Shown: positions 1-9,782, counted from the stretch's first letter. The stretch is 64,000 nucleotides of DNA from Shinella daejeonensis (GCF_024281235.1 NZ_JAHWXY010000004.1:186001-250000); one strand, 5' to 3'. A program made the numbers and translations. Notes: generated by a model not told the origin, from the letters alone.

Positions 1-1
1 C

Positions 2-628
2 GATGCGGAAATCCCGCTCATCGTCTGCATCACGGAAGGCATTCCGGTCGCCGATATGGTGAAGGTCAAGGCGCGGCTCGATGCGTCGAAGTCGCGTCTC
101 ATCGGCCCGAATTGCCCCGGCGTCCTGACGCCGAACGAATGCAAGATCGGCATCATGCCGGGCAATATCTTCAAGAAGGGCTCGGTCGGGGTTCTTTCCC
201 GTTCCGGCACGCTGACCTATGAGGCGGTCTTCCAGACCACGAACGAAGGCCTCGGCCAGACGACGGCCGTCGGCATCGGCGGCGACCCCGTCAAGGGCAC
301 CGAGTTCATCGACGTGCTCGAAATGTTCCTCGCCGACGACGAGACCAAGTCGATCATCATGATCGGCGAGATCGGCGGCTCGGCCGAGGAAGAAGCGGCG
401 CAGTTCCTGAAGGACGAGGCGAAGCGCGGGCGCAGCAAGCCGACGGTCGGCTTCATCGCCGGCCGCACCGCTCCTCCCGGCCGCACCATGGGCCATGCCG
501 GGGCGGTGATCTCCGGCGGCAAGGGCGGCGCGGAAGACAAGATCGCGGCGATGGAAGCGGCGGGTATCCGCGTTTCCCCCTCGCCGGCGCGGCTGGGCAC
601 GACGCTGGTGGAAGTCCTCAAGGGCTGA
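2..628 (+). CDS. sucD: Succinyl-CoA synthetase alpha subunit (3' part, cut by window edge)
   Basis: The reading frame is open from the first bases of the window, so the gene begins upstream; about 208 C-terminal residues of a roughly 300-residue protein are present. SucD binds CoA and carries the histidine that is phosphorylated while succinyl-CoA is converted to succinate with ATP or GTP formation in the TCA cycle. The phosphohistidine loop is visible as GHAGAV near nt 490, followed by the glycine-rich GGKGGA stretch. The first ATG in the window (nt 56) is internal, because the codons before it still read as SucD. sucC should lie just upstream and sucA follows after 145 bp, the usual order in Rhizobiaceae. 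Confidence 0.96.
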   Translation, partial: DAEIPLIVCITEGIPVADMVKVKARLDASKSRLIGPNCPGVLTPNECKIGIMPGNIFKKGSVGVLSRSGTLTYEAVFQTTNEGLGQTTAVGIGGDPVKGTEFIDVLEMFLADDETKSIIMIGEIGGSAEEEAAQFLKDEAKRGRSKPTVGFIAGRTAPPGRTMGHAGAVISGGKGGAEDKIAAMEAAGIRVSPSPARLGTTLVEVLKG

Positions 629-773
629 AACGAACGAAAGGGACAGGCCGGCGACAAGCCGGCCGATCCATATCTCCCCGGCGCATGCGGTCATGCGTTC
701 GCCGGGCGGCAAGCCGGGAAAACCCCGGTCAACACGATCGCTCGGGAGGCGGGTGCGATACCCGCAAGATACC

Positions 774-3770
774 ATGGCACGGCAAGACGCTAACGAACAA
801 TTCCTGGCCACTTCCTTCCTCGACGGCGCGAACGCGGCCTATATCGAACAGCTTTACGCGAAATACGAAGCCGACCCGTCCTCCGTCGGCGAGGAATGGC
901 GGACGTTCTTCGAGGCGCTCGCCGACCAGCCCTCCGACATCGTGAAGGCGGCAAGGGGCGCGTCCTGGAAGCGCGAGAACTGGCCGATCCCGGCCAACGG
1001 CGAGCTTGTCTCGGCGCTCGACGGCAACTGGGGCGCCGTCGAGAAGGTCATCGGGAAGAAGGTGCAGGCCAAGGCGGAAGCCGCCGCCGCCGCAACGGGC
1101 GCGCCGGTCGATGCCGCCGACGTCCGGCAGGCGACGAACGATTCGGTGCATGCCATCATGATGATCCGCGCCTATCGCGCCCGCGGCCATCTCCATGCCA
1201 AGCTCGATCCGCTCGGCATCGCCGCGCCGGTCGAGGATTACGACGAACTGTCGCCTTCGAACTACGGCTTCGAGGAGAAGGATCTCGACCGCAGGATCTT
1301 CATCGACAATGTTCTCGGCCTCGAATATGCGACCGTCCGCGAGATGGTCGATATCCTCACGCGCACCTATTGCTCGACCATCGGCGTCGAGTTCATGCAT
1401 ATCTCCAACCCGGAAGAAAAGGCCTGGATCCAGAGCCGGATCGAAGGTCCCGACAAGGGCGTCGGCTTCACGCCGGAAGGCAAGCGCGCGATCCTCCAGA
1501 AACTGATCGAGGCGGAGGGCTTCGAGCAGTTCATCGACGTCAAGTACAAGGGGACCAAGCGGTTCGGCCTCGACGGCGGCGAGTCGCTCATCCCGGCGCT
1601 GGAGCAGATCATTAAGCGCGGCGGCCAGCTCGGCCTCAAGGAGGTCGTGTTCGGCATGGCGCACCGCGGCCGCCTCAATGTCCTTTCGCAGGTGATGGGC
1701 AAGCCGCACCGCGCCATCTTCCACGAATTCAAGGGCGGCTCCTTCGCGCCGGACGACGTCGAGGGCTCGGGCGACGTGAAGTACCATCTCGGCGCGTCCT
1801 CCGACCGGGAGTTCGACGGCAACAGCGTGCATTTGTCGCTGACGGCCAACCCGTCTCATCTGGAGATCGTCAACCCCGTGGTGATGGGCAAGGCGCGCGC
1901 CAAGCAGGACGTGATGGCCACCGTCTTCGAGGGCGACATCATCCCCTTGCGCGAACGCGTCAAGGTGCTGCCGCTGCTGCTGCACGGCGATGCCGCCTTC
2001 GCCGGCCAGGGCGTCGTCGCCGAATGCCTCGGCCTGTCGGGCCTGCGCGGCCACCGGGTCGGCGGCACGCTGCATTTCATCATCAACAACCAGATCGGCT
2101 TCACCACCAATCCGGCCTTCTCGCGCTCCTCGCCCTATCCGTCCGACGTGGCGAAGATGATCGAGGCGCCGATCTTCCACGTCAACGGCGACGACCCCGA
2201 GGCCGTCACCTATGCCGCCAAGATCGCCACCGAATTCCGGATGAAGTTCCACAAGCCGGTCGTCGTCGACATGTTCTGCTATCGCCGCTTCGGCCATAAC
2301 GAAGGCGACGAGCCGGCGTTCACGCAGCCGAAGATGTATAAGGCGATCCGCGCCCACAAGACGGTCGTGCAGCTCTATGCCGCGCGCCTCATCGCCGAAG
2401 GCCTTATCACCGAGGGCGAATTCGAGAAGATGCGGGCGGACTGGCGCGCCAATCTCGAACAGGAATTCGAGGCCGGCCAGTCCTACAAGCCGAACAAGGC
2501 CGACTGGCTCGACGGCGCCTGGTCGGGGCTTCGCACGGCCGACAATCAGGACGAACAGCGCCGCGGCAAGACCTCGGTGCCGATGAAGTCGCTGAAGGAG
2601 ATCGGCCGCAAGATCTCGACCATCCCGGAAGGCTTCCGCGCCCATAAGACCATCCAGCGTTTCATGGACAATCGCGCCCAGATGATCGAGACGGGCGAAG
2701 GCATAGACTGGGCGATGGGCGAGGCGCTGGCCTTCGGCACGCTCTGCGTCGAAGGCACGAAGATCCGTCTTTCCGGACAGGACTGCGAACGCGGCACCTT
2801 CTCGCAGCGCCATTCGGTGCTCTACGATCAGGAGACCGAGGACCGCTATATTCCGCTCGCCAACCTCTCGCCGACCCAGGCGCGCTACGAGGTCATCAAT
2901 TCGATGCTGTCGGAAGAGGCCGTGCTCGGCTTCGAATACGGCTATTCGCTTGCCCGGCCGAATGCGCTGACGCTCTGGGAGGCCCAGTTCGGCGACTTCG
3001 CCAACGGTGCCCAGGTCCTCTTCGACCAGTTCATCTCGTCGGGCGAACGCAAGTGGCTGCGCATGTCGGGCCTCGTCTGCCTGCTGCCGCACGGCTATGA
3101 AGGCCAGGGGCCGGAACATTCTTCCGCGCGGCTGGAACGCTGGCTACAGATGTGCGCCGAGGACAATATGCAGGTCGCCAATGTTACGACGCCGGCGAAC
3201 TATTTCCACATCCTGCGCCGCCAGGTGAAGCGCGACTTCCGCAAGCCGCTGATCATGATGACGCCGAAGTCGCTGCTGCGCCACAAGCGCGCGGTGTCCT
3301 CGCTGTCGGAAATGGCGGGGGAAAGCTCGTTCCATCGCCTGCTGTGGGACGATGCCGAGGTCATCAAGGACGGTCCGATCAAGTTGCAGAAGGACGCCAG
3401 GATCCGGCGCGTCGTGATGTGCTCCGGCAAGGTCTATTTCGACCTTCTGGAAGAGCGCGAGAAGCGCGGCATCGACGATGTCTACCTGCTGCGCCTGGAA
3501 CAGCTTTATCCGTTCCCGGCCAAGGCGCTGATCAACGAGTTGTCGCGCTTCCGCAACGCCGAGATGGTCTGGTGCCAGGAAGAGCCCAAGAACATGGGCG
3601 CCTGGGCGTTCATCGATCCCTATCTCGAATGGGTGCTTGCCCATATCGAAGCCAAGTACCAGCGCGTGCGCTATACCGGGCGACCGGCCGCCGCCTCGCC
3701 GGCCACGGGCCTGATGTCGAAACATCTGGCGCAACTCGCCGCCTTCCTTGAGGATGCGCTGGGCGGTTGA
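774..3770 (+). CDS. sucA: 2-oxoglutarate dehydrogenase E1 component
   Basis: Thiamine-diphosphate-dependent E1 subunit of the 2-oxoglutarate dehydrogenase complex; it decarboxylates 2-oxoglutarate and transfers the succinyl group to the lipoyl domain of SucB. The 998-residue length is normal for rhizobial E1o. Visible landmarks are the N-terminal E2-binding helix (QFLATSFLDGANAAYIEQLY), the MAHRGRLNVL active-site loop near residue 295, and the ThDP/Mg region with GDAAFAGQG and INNQIGF near residues 404-440. The frame stays open upstream to nt 693, but the ATG at 774 begins the conserved N-terminus (MARQDANEQF); the nearest GGAGG lies about 25 nt upstream, so the ribosome site is not ideal. 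Confidence 0.96.
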   Translation: MARQDANEQFLATSFLDGANAAYIEQLYAKYEADPSSVGEEWRTFFEALADQPSDIVKAARGASWKRENWPIPANGELVSALDGNWGAVEKVIGKKVQAKAEAAAAATGAPVDAADVRQATNDSVHAIMMIRAYRARGHLHAKLDPLGIAAPVEDYDELSPSNYGFEEKDLDRRIFIDNVLGLEYATVREMVDILTRTYCSTIGVEFMHISNPEEKAWIQSRIEGPDKGVGFTPEGKRAILQKLIEAEGFEQFIDVKYKGTKRFGLDGGESLIPALEQIIKRGGQLGLKEVVFGMAHRGRLNVLSQVMGKPHRAIFHEFKGGSFAPDDVEGSGDVKYHLGASSDREFDGNSVHLSLTANPSHLEIVNPVVMGKARAKQDVMATVFEGDIIPLRERVKVLPLLLHGDAAFAGQGVVAECLGLSGLRGHRVGGTLHFIINNQIGFTTNPAFSRSSPYPSDVAKMIEAPIFHVNGDDPEAVTYAAKIATEFRMKFHKPVVVDMFCYRRFGHNEGDEPAFTQPKMYKAIRAHKTVVQLYAARLIAEGLITEGEFEKMRADWRANLEQEFEAGQSYKPNKADWLDGAWSGLRTADNQDEQRRGKTSVPMKSLKEIGRKISTIPEGFRAHKTIQRFMDNRAQMIETGEGIDWAMGEALAFGTLCVEGTKIRLSGQDCERGTFSQRHSVLYDQETEDRYIPLANLSPTQARYEVINSMLSEEAVLGFEYGYSLARPNALTLWEAQFGDFANGAQVLFDQFISSGERKWLRMSGLVCLLPHGYEGQGPEHSSARLERWLQMCAEDNMQVANVTTPANYFHILRRQVKRDFRKPLIMMTPKSLLRHKRAVSSLSEMAGESSFHRLLWDDAEVIKDGPIKLQKDARIRRVVMCSGKVYFDLLEEREKRGIDDVYLLRLEQLYPFPAKALINELSRFRNAEMVWCQEEPKNMGAWAFIDPYLEWVLAHIEAKYQRVRYTGRPAAASPATGLMSKHLAQLAAFLEDALGG

Positions 3771-3789
3771 TCCGCCCGGCAGCCTTTCG

Positions 3790-3839
3790 CGCAATTCCGG
3801 ACGAAGACCCGCATCACGGTCTTCCCGGTCTTGCTCCGG
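3790..3839. repeat. RIME-type palindromic repeat, half copy 1
   Basis: GCAATTCCGGACG on the left and a degenerate CGGTCTTGC on the right make an imperfect hairpin in the 107-bp gap between sucA and sucB. It matches the first palindrome of the two complete copies at 21481-21590 and 42432-42532. It probably forms an RNA hairpin in the sucA-sucB transcript. This is the most diverged copy I accept. Confidence 0.5.
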
Positions 3840-3877
3840 TCACAGCGACAAAGACACGAACGAACGGAACTTAAATC

Positions 3878-5101
3878 ATGGCTACCGAAATCCGCGTCCC
3901 GACCCTGGGAGAATCCGTCAGCGAAGCGACCGTCGGCACCTGGTTCAAGAAGGTCGGCGACGCCATCAAGGTCGACGAGCCGCTCTGCGAACTGGAAACC
4001 GACAAGGTGACGATCGAAGTGCCGGCGCCCGTTTCCGGCGTGCTGTCGGAAATCACCGCCAATGACGGCGAGACGGTCGAGCCGGGCGGCCTGCTCGGCC
4101 AGATCGCCGAGGGCGCTGCCGCTCCGGCCGCCGGGGCGGCTGAAAAGCCCGCCGCCGCAGAGGCCGGGCAGACCACAGCAGAGGCGAAGCCGGCTGCCGG
4201 ATCCACCATGCCGCCGGCGCCCGCCGCCGCCAAGATGCTTGCGGAAAACAACCTTTCGGCCGATCAGGTCGACGGTTCCGGCAAGCGCGGCCAGGTGCTG
4301 AAGGGCGATGTGATCGCCGCCGTCGCCAAGGGGATCACGGCTTCGGCCGCCGCCGAGCCGGCCAAGGCCGCCGCCCGTGCGCCGTCTTCCGAGGCCGATG
4401 CGCCGCGCGAGGAGCGGGTGAAGATGACGCGGCTGCGCCAGACCATCGCCAGACGCCTCAAGGATGCGCAGAACACCGCCGCCATGCTCACCACCTACAA
4501 TGAGGTGGACATGAAGGCCGTCATGGATCTGCGGACCCGCTACAAGGATCTGTTCGAGAAGAAGCATGGCGTGAAGCTCGGCTTCATGGGCTTCTTCACC
4601 AAGGCGATCACGCATGCGCTGAAGGAACTGCCGGCCGTCAACGCCGAGATCGACGGCACGGACATCATCTACAAGAACTATTGCCATATCGGCGTCGCCG
4701 TCGGCACGGACAAGGGCCTCGTCGTGCCGGTGGTGCGCGATGCCGATCAGATGGGGATCGCCGAGATCGAAAAGGAGATCGGCCGTCTCGGCCGGGCCGC
4801 CCGCGACGGCGAGCTTTCCATGGCGGACATGCAGGGCGGCACCTTCACCATCTCGAACGGCGGCGTCTACGGCTCGCTGATGTCCTCGCCGATCCTCAAT
4901 GCGCCGCAATCCGGCATTCTCGGAATGCACAAGATCCAGGAACGTCCGGTCGTCGTCGGCGGCCAGATCGTCATCCGGCCGATGATGTATCTGGCGCTCT
5001 CCTACGATCACCGCATCGTCGACGGCAAGGAGGCCGTGACCTTCCTCGTCCGCGTCAAGGAAAGCCTGGAAGACCCGGAACGGCTGGTTCTGGATCTCTG
5101 A
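3878..5101 (+). CDS. sucB: Dihydrolipoyllysine succinyltransferase (E2 of 2-oxoglutarate dehydrogenase)
   Basis: E2 core of the 2-oxoglutarate dehydrogenase complex, moving the succinyl group from lipoamide to CoA. One N-terminal lipoyl domain is seen with the lipoylated lysine in [12 protein letters not shown] at about residue 43. An Ala/Pro-rich linker follows (about 80-120), then the peripheral subunit-binding domain ([10 protein letters not shown] to [13 protein letters not shown], about 113-150), then the acyltransferase domain ending in the catalytic [12 protein letters not shown] near residue 376. The 407-residue length is usual for SucB. A GC-rich terminator-like hairpin follows directly, so lpdA downstream may have its own transcript. 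Confidence 0.97.
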   Translation: MATEIRVPTLGESVSEATVGTWFKKVGDAIKVDEPLCELETDKVTIEVPAPVSGVLSEITANDGETVEPGGLLGQIAEGAAAPAAGAAEKPAAAEAGQTTAEAKPAAGSTMPPAPAAAKMLAENNLSADQVDGSGKRGQVLKGDVIAAVAKGITASAAAEPAKAAARAPSSEADAPREERVKMTRLRQTIARRLKDAQNTAAMLTTYNEVDMKAVMDLRTRYKDLFEKKHGVKLGFMGFFTKAITHALKELPAVNAEIDGTDIIYKNYCHIGVAVGTDKGLVVPVVRDADQMGIAEIEKEIGRLGRAARDGELSMADMQGGTFTISNGGVYGSLMSSPILNAPQSGILGMHKIQERPVVVGGQIVIRPMMYLALSYDHRIVDGKEAVTFLVRVKESLEDPERLVLDL

Positions 5102-5116
5102 GAGCGGGATATCGCA

Positions 5117-5145
5117 GGCGGCGCGGCCATGGGCGTCGCGCCGCC
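5117..5145 (+). terminator. Terminator-like hairpin after sucB
   Basis: A perfect 9-bp stem (GGCGGCGCG with CGCGCCGCC) and an 11-nt loop begin 15 nt after the sucB stop. Only a short TTAT follows, so it may be a weak or Rho-assisted terminator, or a 3'-end protecting hairpin. Confidence 0.5.
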
Positions 5146-5247
5146 TTATCCATCCGCATACCGATCGCCGGCGATCTCTGCTAGGAATGAGGTCGGGGCA
5201 AGCGGGCGGGACGCGGCGTTCCGGGGCAGGGCAGGGCAACAGGTCCC

Positions 5248-5709
5248 ATGAAAACGATACTCACCTACGGCACGTTCGATCTTCTCCATGTGGGCCATAT
5301 CCGGCTTCTGGAGCGGGCTCGCGGGCTGGGAGACCGCCTCGTCGTCGGCGTCTCATCGGACGAGTTCAACGCCGTCAAGGGCAAGCTCAGCGTCATTCCC
5401 TATGCCCACCGGGCGGAAATCCTTCAGGCGCTCACCTGCGTCGACGAGGTTTTTCCCGAACACGACTGGCAGCAGAAGGAGGACGATATCCGCCGTTTCC
5501 AGGCGTCGGTCCTCGTCATGGGCGACGACTGGCAGGGGAAGTTCGACCATTACGGCACGCTTTGCGAGGTCGCCTATCTTCCCCGCACCGGCGGTATTTC
5601 GAGCACGGAACTGAAAGCGGCGCTCAGCGCCTTCAAGGGCGACAAGATCGCGGAACTGCACCGCGGTCTCGAGGCGCTTCGCACGATCATCACCCAGCTG
5701 GATGCATGA
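5248..5709 (+). CDS. Cytidylyltransferase-family protein (glycerol-3-phosphate cytidylyltransferase-like)
   Basis: A 153-residue single-domain nucleotidyltransferase. The signature TYGTFDLLHVGHIRLL has the HxGH nucleotide-binding motif at about residues 15-18, and the C-terminal RTGGISSTELK is the family's second signature (RTxGIST type), near residues 112-122. These features fit the TagD-like group that activates glycerol-3-phosphate or a similar polyol/alkyl phosphate with CTP, but the substrate cannot be read from the sequence. No teichoic-acid or obvious polysaccharide gene is adjacent; it sits between sucB and an SDR gene, upstream of lpdA. Most likely cytosolic and feeding surface-glycan or lipid-headgroup synthesis. 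Confidence 0.8.
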   Translation: MKTILTYGTFDLLHVGHIRLLERARGLGDRLVVGVSSDEFNAVKGKLSVIPYAHRAEILQALTCVDEVFPEHDWQQKEDDIRRFQASVLVMGDDWQGKFDHYGTLCEVAYLPRTGGISSTELKAALSAFKGDKIAELHRGLEALRTIITQLDA

Positions 5710-5828
5710 GCGGAAGGGACGGGCTTGGTCGATACGGCGATATTGCAGACCTGCCGGCAGCGTCGCATCCGAAGCGGGCGCGGCGGCGGGTACTTCCGGA
5801 ATATCTTCCCCTTGAAAGGATATGACGC

Positions 5829-6581
5829 ATGAGCACAGCCCGGGTTCTTCTCGTCACCGGCGGCAGCCGTGGCATCGGCGCAAGCGTATGCCGGCTGGCG
5901 GCGGCCGCCGGCTGGCAGGTGGCGGTAAACTACGTCTCGAATATCGAGGCCGCCGACGCGGTGGTGGCGGATATCCGCGCGGCCGGAGGGTCGGCGCTTG
6001 CCGTCCAGGGCGACGTCGGCTCGGAACCCGGCCTCGCATCGATCTTCGCCGCCGTCGACGGAGCCTTCGGCCGGCTCGACGGGCTTGTCAACAACGCCGG
6101 GATCGTCGCCCTGCCGCAACGGGTCGACGAGATATCCGCCGAACGGCTGGAGCGCATGTTCGCCGTCAACGTCATCGGCTCGATCCGTTGCGCGCAGGAG
6201 GCGGTGCGCCGCATGTCGACGCGTCATGGCGGACGGGGCGGGGCCATCGTCAATCTTTCCTCCATGGCGGCGATCCTCGGTGCGGCCGGCCAATATGTCG
6301 ACTACGCCGCCAGCAAGGGGGCGATCGAGAGTTTCACCGTGGGGCTTTCCCGCGAGGTGGCGGCGGAGGGCATCCGCGTCAATCTCGTGCGTCCCGGCGT
6401 GATCGAGACCGATATCCATGCGGCCGGCGGCCTGCCGGACCGGGCGCGCGAAATGGCGCCGCTTATCCCCATGCAGCGCCCCGGCACCGCCGACGAGGTC
6501 GCGCATTCCATTGTCTATCTTCTCTCCGATGCGGCATCCTATGTGACGGGTGCCGCCCTCAACGTCAGCGGCGGCCGCTAG
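5829..6581 (+). CDS. Short-chain dehydrogenase/reductase (SDR), YgfF-like
   Basis: Classical SDR of 250 residues. It shows the NAD(P)-binding TGGSRGIG motif near residue 10, NNAG near residue 88, a catalytic Ser in NLSSMAA, and the YxxxK pair in YAASKGA near residue 158. Its closest familiar relatives are the YgfF / glucose-1-dehydrogenase-like proteins, whose substrates are poorly defined; no specific reaction is claimed. A GAAAGGA ribosome site precedes the ATG. It lies 119 bp after the cytidylyltransferase and 24 bp before lpdA, so it is probably co-transcribed with lpdA. Confidence 0.85.
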   Translation: MSTARVLLVTGGSRGIGASVCRLAAAAGWQVAVNYVSNIEAADAVVADIRAAGGSALAVQGDVGSEPGLASIFAAVDGAFGRLDGLVNNAGIVALPQRVDEISAERLERMFAVNVIGSIRCAQEAVRRMSTRHGGRGGAIVNLSSMAAILGAAGQYVDYAASKGAIESFTVGLSREVAAEGIRVNLVRPGVIETDIHAAGGLPDRAREMAPLIPMQRPGTADEVAHSIVYLLSDAASYVTGAALNVSGGR

Positions 6582-6605
6582 GCGCCCGTGCAGGAAGGAC
6601 TTGTC

Positions 6606-8012
6606 ATGGCATATGATCTCATCGTTATCGGCTCCGGTCCCGGCGGCTATGTCTGCGCGATCAAGGCGGCCCAGCTCGGTCTCAAGGTGGCGGTGGTCGA
6701 AAGGCGCGCCACCTACGGCGGCACCTGCCTCAATATCGGCTGCATTCCCTCCAAGGCGCTGCTGCACGCCTCGGAGACCTACGCCCATGCCGCCCACGGC
6801 ATGGAGCCGCTCGGCATCGAGGGCGTGAAGCCGACGCTCAACCTTGCGAAGATGATGGGGCATAAGGATGCGACGGTGAAGGCCAATGTCGACGGCGTCG
6901 CCTTTCTGTTCAAGAAGAACAAGATCGACGGTATCCGCGGCACCGGCAAGGTGCTGGGCCAGGGTAAGGTTTCCGTCACGGGCGACAATGGCGAGGAACA
7001 GGTGCTGGAGACGAAGAGCATCGTTATCGCCACCGGCTCGGACGTCGCCGGCATTCCGGGCGTTCCCGTCGAGATCGACGAAAAGGTGATCGTGTCCTCG
7101 ACCGGCGGCATCGCGCTCGAAAAGGTGCCGGGCCATCTCGTGGTCGTCGGGGGCGGGGTGATCGGCCTCGAACTCGGCTCCGTCTGGGGCCGCCTTGGTT
7201 CCAAGGTGACGGTGGTCGAATATCTCGACACGATCCTCGGCGGCATGGACGGCGAGGTTTCCAAACAGTACCGGCGCATGCTGGCCAAGCAGGGCATGGA
7301 CTTCAAGCTCGGCGCGAAAGTGACCGGGGTGGAGAAGGGCGGCAAGGGCGCGAAGGTGACCTTCGAGCCGGTCAAGGGCGGCGAGGCGACGGTGCTGGAC
7401 GCCGATGTCGTGCTGATCGCCACCGGCCGCAAGCCCTATACGGACGGTCTCGGGCTCGCCGAGGCCGGTGTCGCCATGGACAGCCGCGGCCGCGTCGAGA
7501 TCGACGGTCATTTCCGCACCAGCGTCGAGGGCGTCTATGCGATCGGCGACGTGGTGCGCGGGCCGATGCTCGCCCACAAGGCCGAGGACGAAGGCGTGGC
7601 GCTCGCGGAGATCCTTGCCGGCCAGGCCGGCCATGTGAACTACGACGTCATCCCTAGCGTGGTCTATACCCAGCCGGAAGTCGCGTCCGTCGGCCAGACG
7701 GAGGAAGAACTGAAGACTGCCGGCGTCGCCTATAAGGCGGGCAAGTTTCCCTTCACGGCCAATGGCCGCGCCCGCGCGATGATGGCGACCGACGGTTTCG
7801 TGAAGGTCCTGTCGGACAAGGAGACCGATCGGGTGCTCGGCGTGCATATCGTCGGCTTCGGTGCCGGCGAGATGATCCACGAGGCGGCCGTGCTGATGGA
7901 GTTCGGCGGCTCGGCGGAGGATCTCGCCCGCACCTGCCACGCGCATCCGACGATGTCGGAAGCCGTGAAGGAAGCAGCGCTCGCCGCCTTCTTCAAGCCG
8001 CTTCATATGTGA
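6606..8012 (+). CDS. lpdA: Dihydrolipoyl dehydrogenase (E3)
   Basis: FAD flavoprotein that reoxidises the dihydrolipoyl groups of SucB (and possibly of other 2-oxoacid dehydrogenases or the glycine cleavage system) with NAD. The 468 residues contain the FAD-binding GSGPGGYVCA, the redox-active disulfide in GGTCLNIGCIPSK (about residues 41 and 46), the NAD Rossmann motif GGGVIGLELGSVWGRLG, and the catalytic His-Glu loop CHAHPTMSEA near residue 445. The ATG at 6606 has a strong AGGAAGGA site 7 nt upstream; an upstream in-frame start at 6588 has none. Its place after sucA-sucB marks it as the E3 of the 2-oxoglutarate complex. Confidence 0.96.
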   Translation: MAYDLIVIGSGPGGYVCAIKAAQLGLKVAVVERRATYGGTCLNIGCIPSKALLHASETYAHAAHGMEPLGIEGVKPTLNLAKMMGHKDATVKANVDGVAFLFKKNKIDGIRGTGKVLGQGKVSVTGDNGEEQVLETKSIVIATGSDVAGIPGVPVEIDEKVIVSSTGGIALEKVPGHLVVVGGGVIGLELGSVWGRLGSKVTVVEYLDTILGGMDGEVSKQYRRMLAKQGMDFKLGAKVTGVEKGGKGAKVTFEPVKGGEATVLDADVVLIATGRKPYTDGLGLAEAGVAMDSRGRVEIDGHFRTSVEGVYAIGDVVRGPMLAHKAEDEGVALAEILAGQAGHVNYDVIPSVVYTQPEVASVGQTEEELKTAGVAYKAGKFPFTANGRARAMMATDGFVKVLSDKETDRVLGVHIVGFGAGEMIHEAAVLMEFGGSAEDLARTCHAHPTMSEAVKEAALAAFFKPLHM

Positions 8013-8149
8013 GGCGGCCGTAGTACGGAGCTTGTGAAGAATCAGGCGGCCTGCCGTTCGCCGGCCGCCTTCGGGCGGCTGCGACAACGGGCCGCCTGTT
8101 CCGCCGCCGTAAACGGGCACACCATGGGACCTCGCAAAGGATGGTTCAT

Positions 8150-8698
8150 ATGTCCCCCGTTTCGAGGCCTGTCTTTCTTCCTCACCCGCTGCTGCCGGAT
8201 GCCGACTGGGCCGACCGTTTCACCCTGCGTCTGCCGGCCGGCGGCCTGACGGCGCGGCACGCGGCCCGTCTGACGCTGGAGCGTCCGCCGTTGCGCATCC
8301 GCGCCTTCCTCGTCTCGCGCAACCGTCTGGTCGCGCCCTTCGGCTGGAAGAAAACGCCCGCAGAGGACGGCGCGACGATCGGCGGGATCCCGGTGATCAG
8401 CGCCGGCGACGACCGTGTCGTGCTCGGCGCCGATGGCCGGCATCTGGATTTCCGCATCGTCATCGATGTCCGGCAGGACCGGCCGCGCGGCCAGACGCTG
8501 AGCTTCATGACGTTGCTGCGCCGCAGGAGCCTGCCCGCAAGGCTCTATCTCGCCGCCGTCCTGCCTTTTCACAAATATGTGCTGCGCGGCCTGCTCGCCG
8601 GGATCGACCGGCCCGGGCCCCGCGAACGGAAGAGGACAGGCGAAGCCTATGGAGATGGCGACGCGGCGCTGACGCTCACTCGACGCGGGAAAGGGTGA
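8150..8698 (+). CDS. DUF2867-like hypothetical protein
   Basis: A 182-residue soluble protein with no signal peptide or membrane segment. The central part (LRIRAFLVSRNRLVAP, then VVLGADGRHLDFRIVID) resembles DUF2867-family proteins of rhizobia, a family without known function; this assignment is from memory of the pattern. I chose the ATG at 8150 because AAAGGA lies 8 nt upstream (8136-8141), whereas the ATG at 8141 overlaps that site. The 3' end overlaps the convergent TraB/GumN gene by 23 bp. No function is proposed. Confidence 0.7.
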   Translation: MSPVSRPVFLPHPLLPDADWADRFTLRLPAGGLTARHAARLTLERPPLRIRAFLVSRNRLVAPFGWKKTPAEDGATIGGIPVISAGDDRVVLGADGRHLDFRIVIDVRQDRPRGQTLSFMTLLRRRSLPARLYLAAVLPFHKYVLRGLLAGIDRPGPRERKRTGEAYGDGDAALTLTRRGKG

Positions 8699-9782
8699 AA
8701 CCCTGCCGGCGGAGGAGTTCCACGACCCCTTCTTCGCCCGGCAGATGCAGCGCGCCGACCGCCATGAAGGCATTGCCCCGCGCAAGCATCGGTGCGGCGC
8801 GTTCGGCCATGAGATGATTACGGTCGACGATGATGCGCTGCTCGAAATCCGCATAGGCTTCGGCGTCATCACCGGTGGCTTCGGCGCCGTCGGCGGTTTC
8901 GGGCGTTGCCGCGCGCATCATCGGCATGATCGTTCCGGTCTCGCCAGCGAGGTAAAGCTGGATCATCGTCTCCGTCACGTCTTGCAGGGCGTCGCCGAGC
9001 TTCAGCGTCTGGATCAGTCCCTGGACCTGCGGCTCCATCGGTAAAGAGTCGAGCGCGGAAATCTGCTCGACCAGCGTTTCCAGCCCTTGCAGCGTCTTGC
9101 CCTCGGCAAGCGCGTCGCGCGCAAGACGCTGATCGAGAAAGGCGATGCCTTTCGCCTTGCGGGCCGTCTCGCAGGCCGGCAGCGCCACGAAGCTCATGAT
9201 CATCCAGGGTTTCATGCGCACGACGGCGGAAAGGGGAATGCCGCGCTTGCGAAGCCCTTCGGAAAGCACCTCCGTTTCCCTGGCGTCGATAAGATCGGTG
9301 ATGCGCCCTCCCGCCGCGAACATCGTGAGGTCGGGACGGGCGAGGATGGCCGCTCCGGCCTTCTTCTCGTCGGCGATCTCGTCCGATTCGATAATAACGG
9401 TTCCGGCGGCGGCGAAGGCCGCGCGGGCGGGCTCCGGCATGGCGACCACCCGCGGATCGGTTACATGCATGGTGCCGAGCAGCCAGGAGGGCTCCACGCC
9501 ATCCTTCTCGATCTTCCAGAAGATGCCCTTGCCGTTTCGGACCGCGTCCGCTTCGGCGCGCACCGTCGCGAAGGCGGTGGGATCGTCCTTCTCCATCCGG
9601 ACGAGCAGGTTGTCGCCGCCGCATTCCGCCGCCGTCTGCGCGCGCGCCGGCGAGAGGGAAAACAGCACGATGAGGACGGCGAGCGCGGCAAGCACATGGA
9701 CGGCGGCCAGCATCCCGAGCGCCGCGTCGGCGAGCCGGTCGGCAAGCGGGCCGCGCTGGCGTGCGAAGGATCGAGCGGTCAT
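8676..9782 (-). CDS. TraB/GumN-family protein, secreted or membrane anchored
   Basis: A 368-residue protein of the TraB/GumN (TIKI/ChaN-like) superfamily. An N-terminal hydrophobic segment (about residues 20-47, ending ARAQ) is a signal peptide or anchor. The domain then starts with WLLGTMHVTDPRV (conserved GxxH-type motif near residue 100) and ends with NAFMAVGALHLPGEEGVVELLRRQG, the second conserved GxxHL motif. Some members are proposed metalloproteases; the role in rhizobia is unknown. Translation can also be read upstream into the xerC region, but the ATG at 9782 has an AGGAG site and begins the signal-like segment, so the longer frame is rejected. Confidence 0.85.
   Translation of the reverse strand: MTARSFARQRGPLADRLADAALGMLAAVHVLAALAVLIVLFSLSPARAQTAAECGGDNLLVRMEKDDPTAFATVRAEADAVRNGKGIFWKIEKDGVEPSWLLGTMHVTDPRVVAMPEPARAAFAAAGTVIIESDEIADEKKAGAAILARPDLTMFAAGGRITDLIDARETEVLSEGLRKRGIPLSAVVRMKPWMIMSFVALPACETARKAKGIAFLDQRLARDALAEGKTLQGLETLVEQISALDSLPMEPQVQGLIQTLKLGDALQDVTETMIQLYLAGETGTIMPMMRAATPETADGAEATGDDAEAYADFEQRIIVDRNHLMAERAAPMLARGNAFMAVGALHLPGEEGVVELLRRQGFTLSRVE

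Noticed and set aside
729-3119. Long antisense open frame (796 codons) opposite sucA
   Set aside because: High-GC genes produce long shadow frames; the translation is Arg/Asp/Leu-rich without any domain, and sucA on the other strand is certain.
8064-8079. GCCGCC-TTCG-GGCGGC hairpin after lpdA as a terminator
   Set aside because: The stem is only 6 bp and no T run follows, so it does not stand out in GC-rich DNA.
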